Below the pieces are notes generated by a model. It was given only the letters and a program-made list of their open reading frames with translations. It was not told the origin of the DNA and ran no database searches. DNA of 64,000 bases from Armatimonadota bacterium (lineage in GTDB: Bacteria > Sysuimicrobiota > Sysuimicrobiia > Sysuimicrobiales > Humicultoraceae), in NCBI GenBank assembly GCA_031081715.1, contig JAVHMA010000013.1, positions 1 to 64,000 on the forward strand, read 5' to 3'. This document shows, piece by piece, positions 61,277-64,000 of the stretch. Each line of letters starts with the position of its first letter. Within the stretch, counting starts at the first letter, position 1. Position numbers and translations under genes: made by a program.

Positions 61277-62770
61277 CTACCTCCCCTGAGCCTCGATGTA
61301 CATCACCAGGCCGGCGTCGGTGGGCTTGAGCATCTTCAGCTGGTCGCCGGGCCGGAGCTGGATCAGCACGACCGGCTGCCCTCCACGGTAGATGGCGCTC
61401 ACCGGCGCCACGCGGTGCGTCCGGAGCTGCTTGTCCTCGCCCTCCACCACGACCACGGGCGGCGGCCCACCGCGCACCTCCCGCAGCGTCCCGACCGTGT
61501 AGTCGTAGCGGCCGAGCGCTTCCATCATGGCGTTGAGCACGACGATGGCGTCGGCGCGCGTGGCGGTCTGGCCCGGGCGGAACGAGTTGTCCGGCAGCGC
61601 CGGGACGAACTTCCGCTCGATGGCCACCGCGACCGCGCCCCGCAGGTCGGCGGGGATGTCGCGCGCATCGGCGACCACCAGCGACCCGCCCGCGCGCGCC
61701 GCCTCGCCGTCGAGGCCCATCGCCCGCACGCCGAACGCCGCGAGCTCGGCGCGCGTCACGGGCTGCCGCGGCCGGAAGGTGTTATCAGGGAACGCGGTCA
61801 CCAGCCCCCGCTGGTAGGTCACGGAGACGGTCGTCGGGTCGTCCTTCGTCGTCTGCATCGCCACGATCTCGTAGCGACCCGGGCGCGCCGGCTGGTCGTT
61901 CTGGTCGAGCTGGCGCCACCGCGTCTGGAACTTCATCTCCTGGTTCGCCGCCAGCGGCACCGGCTGCTGAGCTGCCTGGAACGGGCGGTTCAGCGACCAG
62001 CGCGCCACCTCGTTGCCCTCACTGTCTCGCACGATGAAGTCGTGGAACTGCGTGGTGGCGTACTCGAACCAGACGTCCGGCAGGTAGAAGACCTTCAGGC
62101 CGGGCCGCATCTGGACGGTGCCCTCGGCGACGACGTCGAGCACGGACTCGGTCTGCCGCACGATCGCCACGCGCACGCGCGCCACGGTCTCGCGCCGCGT
62201 GCCCTGGGGGGTCCGGCTCTCCACGTAGAGGTCACCCTCGTAGCCGGGCTTGATGCCCTCGCGCTCGCCGAGCCGCATGCGCGGGCGACCGCGCTCGGGG
62301 CTGAGGAGCTCGGTCTCCCGGCCCGGACCGACGTTGGCGATCGTGAAGGTGAGCTGGATCTCCTCGCCAGGAGCGTACGCCTTCTTGTCGGTGGTCAGCG
62401 TGTAGAGGACCGGGCCCTTGCGCACCTCGGCGCGCGTGGCGGACACGGTGCCCATGACGCTGGCCGCTGCCACGGCCGCGCGGTCCTCGGGCGGGATTTG
62501 GTCGGTGTCGCGGAACTCGAGCGGGCGGAGCCCGCTCGACGGCACGCCGAGCGAGCGGCCGAGGAAGACCGCCAGGTCGAGCCGGCTCAACGGCTCGTTG
62601 GGCGCGAACCGGCCGTCGGGGAGCCGCGTCACGATGCCCTTGGCCGCGAGCCGCTCGGCCGCCTGTCGGGCCGGGTGGTTCGCCATGTCGGTGAAGATCT
62701 GCGCGGTCGCGGGCGCTGCGGCGAACGCCACCACGATCGCGACCGCGGCGGCACGCACGTGTCTAGACAT
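61277..62770 (-). CDS. S-layer homology (SLH) domain protein with a BsuPI-like central domain
   Basis: A 497-residue exported protein: signal peptide ending ATAQIF, an N-terminal SLH repeat (DMANHPARQAAERLAAKGIV), a central BsuPI/intracellular protease-inhibitor-like Ig domain (about residues 115-275; LTFTIANVG and YEIVAMQTT) and two SLH repeats (about 280-400; TRAELAAFGVRAMGL and TRADAIVVLNAMMEALG). SLH repeats bind secondary wall polymers, so this is a surface protein. Two bases from the transaldolase start. Starts at ATG 62770. Confidence 0.9.
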   Translation of the reverse strand: MSRHVRAAAVAIVVAFAAAPATAQIFTDMANHPARQAAERLAAKGIVTRLPDGRFAPNEPLSRLDLAVFLGRSLGVPSSGLRPLEFRDTDQIPPEDRAAVAAASVMGTVSATRAEVRKGPVLYTLTTDKKAYAPGEEIQLTFTIANVGPGRETELLSPERGRPRMRLGEREGIKPGYEGDLYVESRTPQGTRRETVARVRVAIVRQTESVLDVVAEGTVQMRPGLKVFYLPDVWFEYATTQFHDFIVRDSEGNEVARWSLNRPFQAAQQPVPLAANQEMKFQTRWRQLDQNDQPARPGRYEIVAMQTTKDDPTTVSVTYQRGLVTAFPDNTFRPRQPVTRAELAAFGVRAMGLDGEAARAGGSLVVADARDIPADLRGAVAVAIERKFVPALPDNSFRPGQTATRADAIVVLNAMMEALGRYDYTVGTLREVRGGPPPVVVVEGEDKQLRTHRVAPVSAIYRGGQPVVLIQLRPGDQLKMLKPTDAGLVMYIEAQGR

Positions 62771-63026
62771 CGTCGAGATACCCCCTCGGCGCGACCGGCG
62801 TGGCGCCCGGTCCGGACGCGATCTGCCCGCTATCGTACGCTGACGGTGTGTGTGACATGTAACGTCTGGGAGTCGACCCCGGGAGTTTCGCCTGGACGTG
62901 CCGGAGACTGACGGCGCCGGGGGAGGGTCACCCGCATCGCCGAGATCGTTCTATCCAATATACGTAGCACACCCCCCGGGGGTTCGCAAGCCTACTCGGG
63001 CGCGTGCGAGCCCCGGCGCCGGGCGT
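62771..63026 (-). other. Gene-free gap between argS and the SLH gene
   Basis: A 256-bp gap between genes on the same strand. It holds short GC hairpins after the argS stop (GCCCGGCGCCGGGGC-type, and CCCCCGGGGGG near 62980) and AT-richer stretches (TATATTGGATAG near 62955; TTACATGTCACAC near 62855) that could be promoters for the SLH gene. No ORF, RNA gene or riboswitch was recognised. Confidence 0.5.
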
Positions 63027-64000
63027 TCACATCCGTTCGGGAGCACAAACGCCCAGCAGCCCAAGCACCCGGCGGAGGACCGTGCGCGCCGCCTCGACCA
63101 CGGCCAGCCGGGCGGCCGTCAGGCCGGGGTCGTCGCCGAGCACGCGGCAGTGGGTGTAGAACAGGTGGAACGCCTCGGCGACCTCGCGCGCGTACGCGCA
63201 GAGCCGGTGCGGCTCGCGGCGCAGCCCGGCCGCCCGGATCACCTCGGGCAGCTCCGCCAGGGTGTGGAGCAGCGCCCACTCCCGCTCGTCCTCCAGGCGG
63301 TCCAGCGGCGGCGCCGACCCGGCGGCGGCGCCGGCGGCCGCGGCCTCGCGCAGGATGCCCGCGATGCGCGCATGCGCGTACTGCACGTAGTAGACGGGGT
63401 TGTCCTGGGAGTGGGCGCGCGCGAGCGCGACGTCGAAGTCCATGGGCGTGCCGGGGGCGACCATCGCGTAGAAGTACCGCCCGGCGTCCACGCCGACGGC
63501 GTCGATCAGCTCGCGCAGGGTGACGAACTCGCCGCGGCGCTTGCTCATGCGCAGCGCCTCGCCCTCGTTCTTCAGGCGGACGTGCTGGTAGATGAGGATC
63601 TCGAGGGCCTCGGGCGGCACGCCCAGGGCCTGGAGACCGCCCCGGACCCGCGCGACGTCGCCGATGTGGTCGATCGCCCACACGTCGATCATCAGGTCGA
63701 ACCCGCGCGCGCGCTTGTCGAGGTGGTAGGCGATGTCGCTCCCGAAGTAGGTCCACTCGCCGGTGGGCTTCACGATGACCCGGTCCTTGTCGTCGCCGAA
63801 CGCCGTGGAGCGGAACCAGGTCTTGCCGTCGGCCTCGTAGACGTAGTCGCGCGCGCGCAGGTCGGCGAGCGCGCGATCCACGGCGCCCGAGCGCACGAGC
63901 GAGCGCTCCGAGAACCAGACGTCGAAGACGACACGAAAGCGTGCCAGGTCCGCCCGGGCCTCCTCGATGACCGCGGCCACGCTCACCTCGCGGAAGTGGT
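63027..64000 (-). CDS. argS: Arginyl-tRNA synthetase, C-terminal part (N-terminus outside window)
   Basis: The frame is open to the window edge, with about 324 residues visible. ALRMSKRRGEFVTL carries the KMSKS-equivalent loop, preceded by YFGSDIAYHLDKRARGFD and WAIDHIGD. The C-terminal DALR-type helical anticodon-binding domain ends LRRVLGLLGVCAPERM. The HIGH motif and N-terminal domain lie beyond position 64000. Confidence 0.95.
   Translation of the reverse strand, partial: HFREVSVAAVIEEARADLARFRVVFDVWFSERSLVRSGAVDRALADLRARDYVYEADGKTWFRSTAFGDDKDRVIVKPTGEWTYFGSDIAYHLDKRARGFDLMIDVWAIDHIGDVARVRGGLQALGVPPEALEILIYQHVRLKNEGEALRMSKRRGEFVTLRELIDAVGVDAGRYFYAMVAPGTPMDFDVALARAHSQDNPVYYVQYAHARIAGILREAAAAGAAAGSAPPLDRLEDEREWALLHTLAELPEVIRAAGLRREPHRLCAYAREVAEAFHLFYTHCRVLGDDPGLTAARLAVVEAARTVLRRVLGLLGVCAPERM

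Noticed and set aside
62950-62990. TTGCGA-N17-TACGTA promoter before the SLH gene
   Set aside because: The -10 matches the consensus poorly and the nearby TATATT has 21-bp spacing; too weak to list as a promoter.

Overview
This window is a stretch of bacterial chromosome at very high G+C. It is densely coded on both strands and I saw no rRNA, tRNA, insertion sequence, prophage or CRISPR array. The right-hand block has the order rho - (LysM/M23 peptidase) - rpmE - tdk - prfA - prmC - YrdC-like - rpiB // glyA, upp, with a transaldolase and an SLH-domain protein next to rho. That order is familiar from Bacillota and related Gram-positive (terrabacterial) lineages. The SLH protein, the UPF0182 membrane protein, zinc-type L31, GTG/TTG starts behind strong GGAGG sites and many lipobox or Tat-type exported proteins fit a high-GC terrabacterium. 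A poorly cultured lineage is plausible; I cannot name the genus from sequence alone.

Left part (1-19.7 kb): a Na+/solute symporter (cut by the window edge) behind a clear TPP riboswitch; an SDR dehydrogenase; DNA polymerase IV; a peroxiredoxin with a decayed flavin-reductase remnant upstream; a BaeRF-type protein, an SLC13 permease, CorA and nicotinate phosphoribosyltransferase in one tight plus-strand run; then a divergent module of two M20 peptidases facing a GNAT acyltransferase plus an N-acylamino-acid racemase/OSBS, the gene set of the D-to-L amino-acid conversion route. A UPF0182 protein and a four-gene overlapping operon (MIP18/DUF59, degenerate receiver, His-rich anchored protein, lipoprotein) follow, then an isolated small transcription unit with a 14-codon ORF.

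Middle part (19.7-44.8 kb): a minus-strand carbohydrate operon (isomerase, ribulokinase-like kinase, DapA-family lyase, binding protein, two CUT1 permeases, Asp-box sialidase-like protein; no ABC ATPase) divergent from a LacI regulator, with two identical 13-bp operator candidates between them. Next come a secreted NAGPA-domain protein, a four-gene biosynthetic cluster (methyltransferase, FAD reductase, SRPBCC, ketosynthase), a HepT/MntA pair, an MFS exporter, a molybdopterin oxidoreductase, pth-rplY, a CPH-type copper ATPase with a cupredoxin lipoprotein, and a phosphate-related group: pyrophosphatase, a P-loop phosphatase remnant, PhoU, and a DUF47 domain fused to an OmpR-type DNA-binding domain.

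Right part (44.8-64 kb): DEAD-box helicase with no standard start codon at its ribosome-binding site, dCMP deaminase, class V aminotransferase, GntR regulator, a PlsY::acyl-ACP-reductase-like fusion, the housekeeping block described above, and the C-terminal part of arginyl-tRNA synthetase. The observations most worth following are the DUF47-wHTH fusion, the PlsY-AAR-like fusion, the D-to-L amino-acid module, the TPP-controlled symporter, the paired LacI operators and the sORF transcript.
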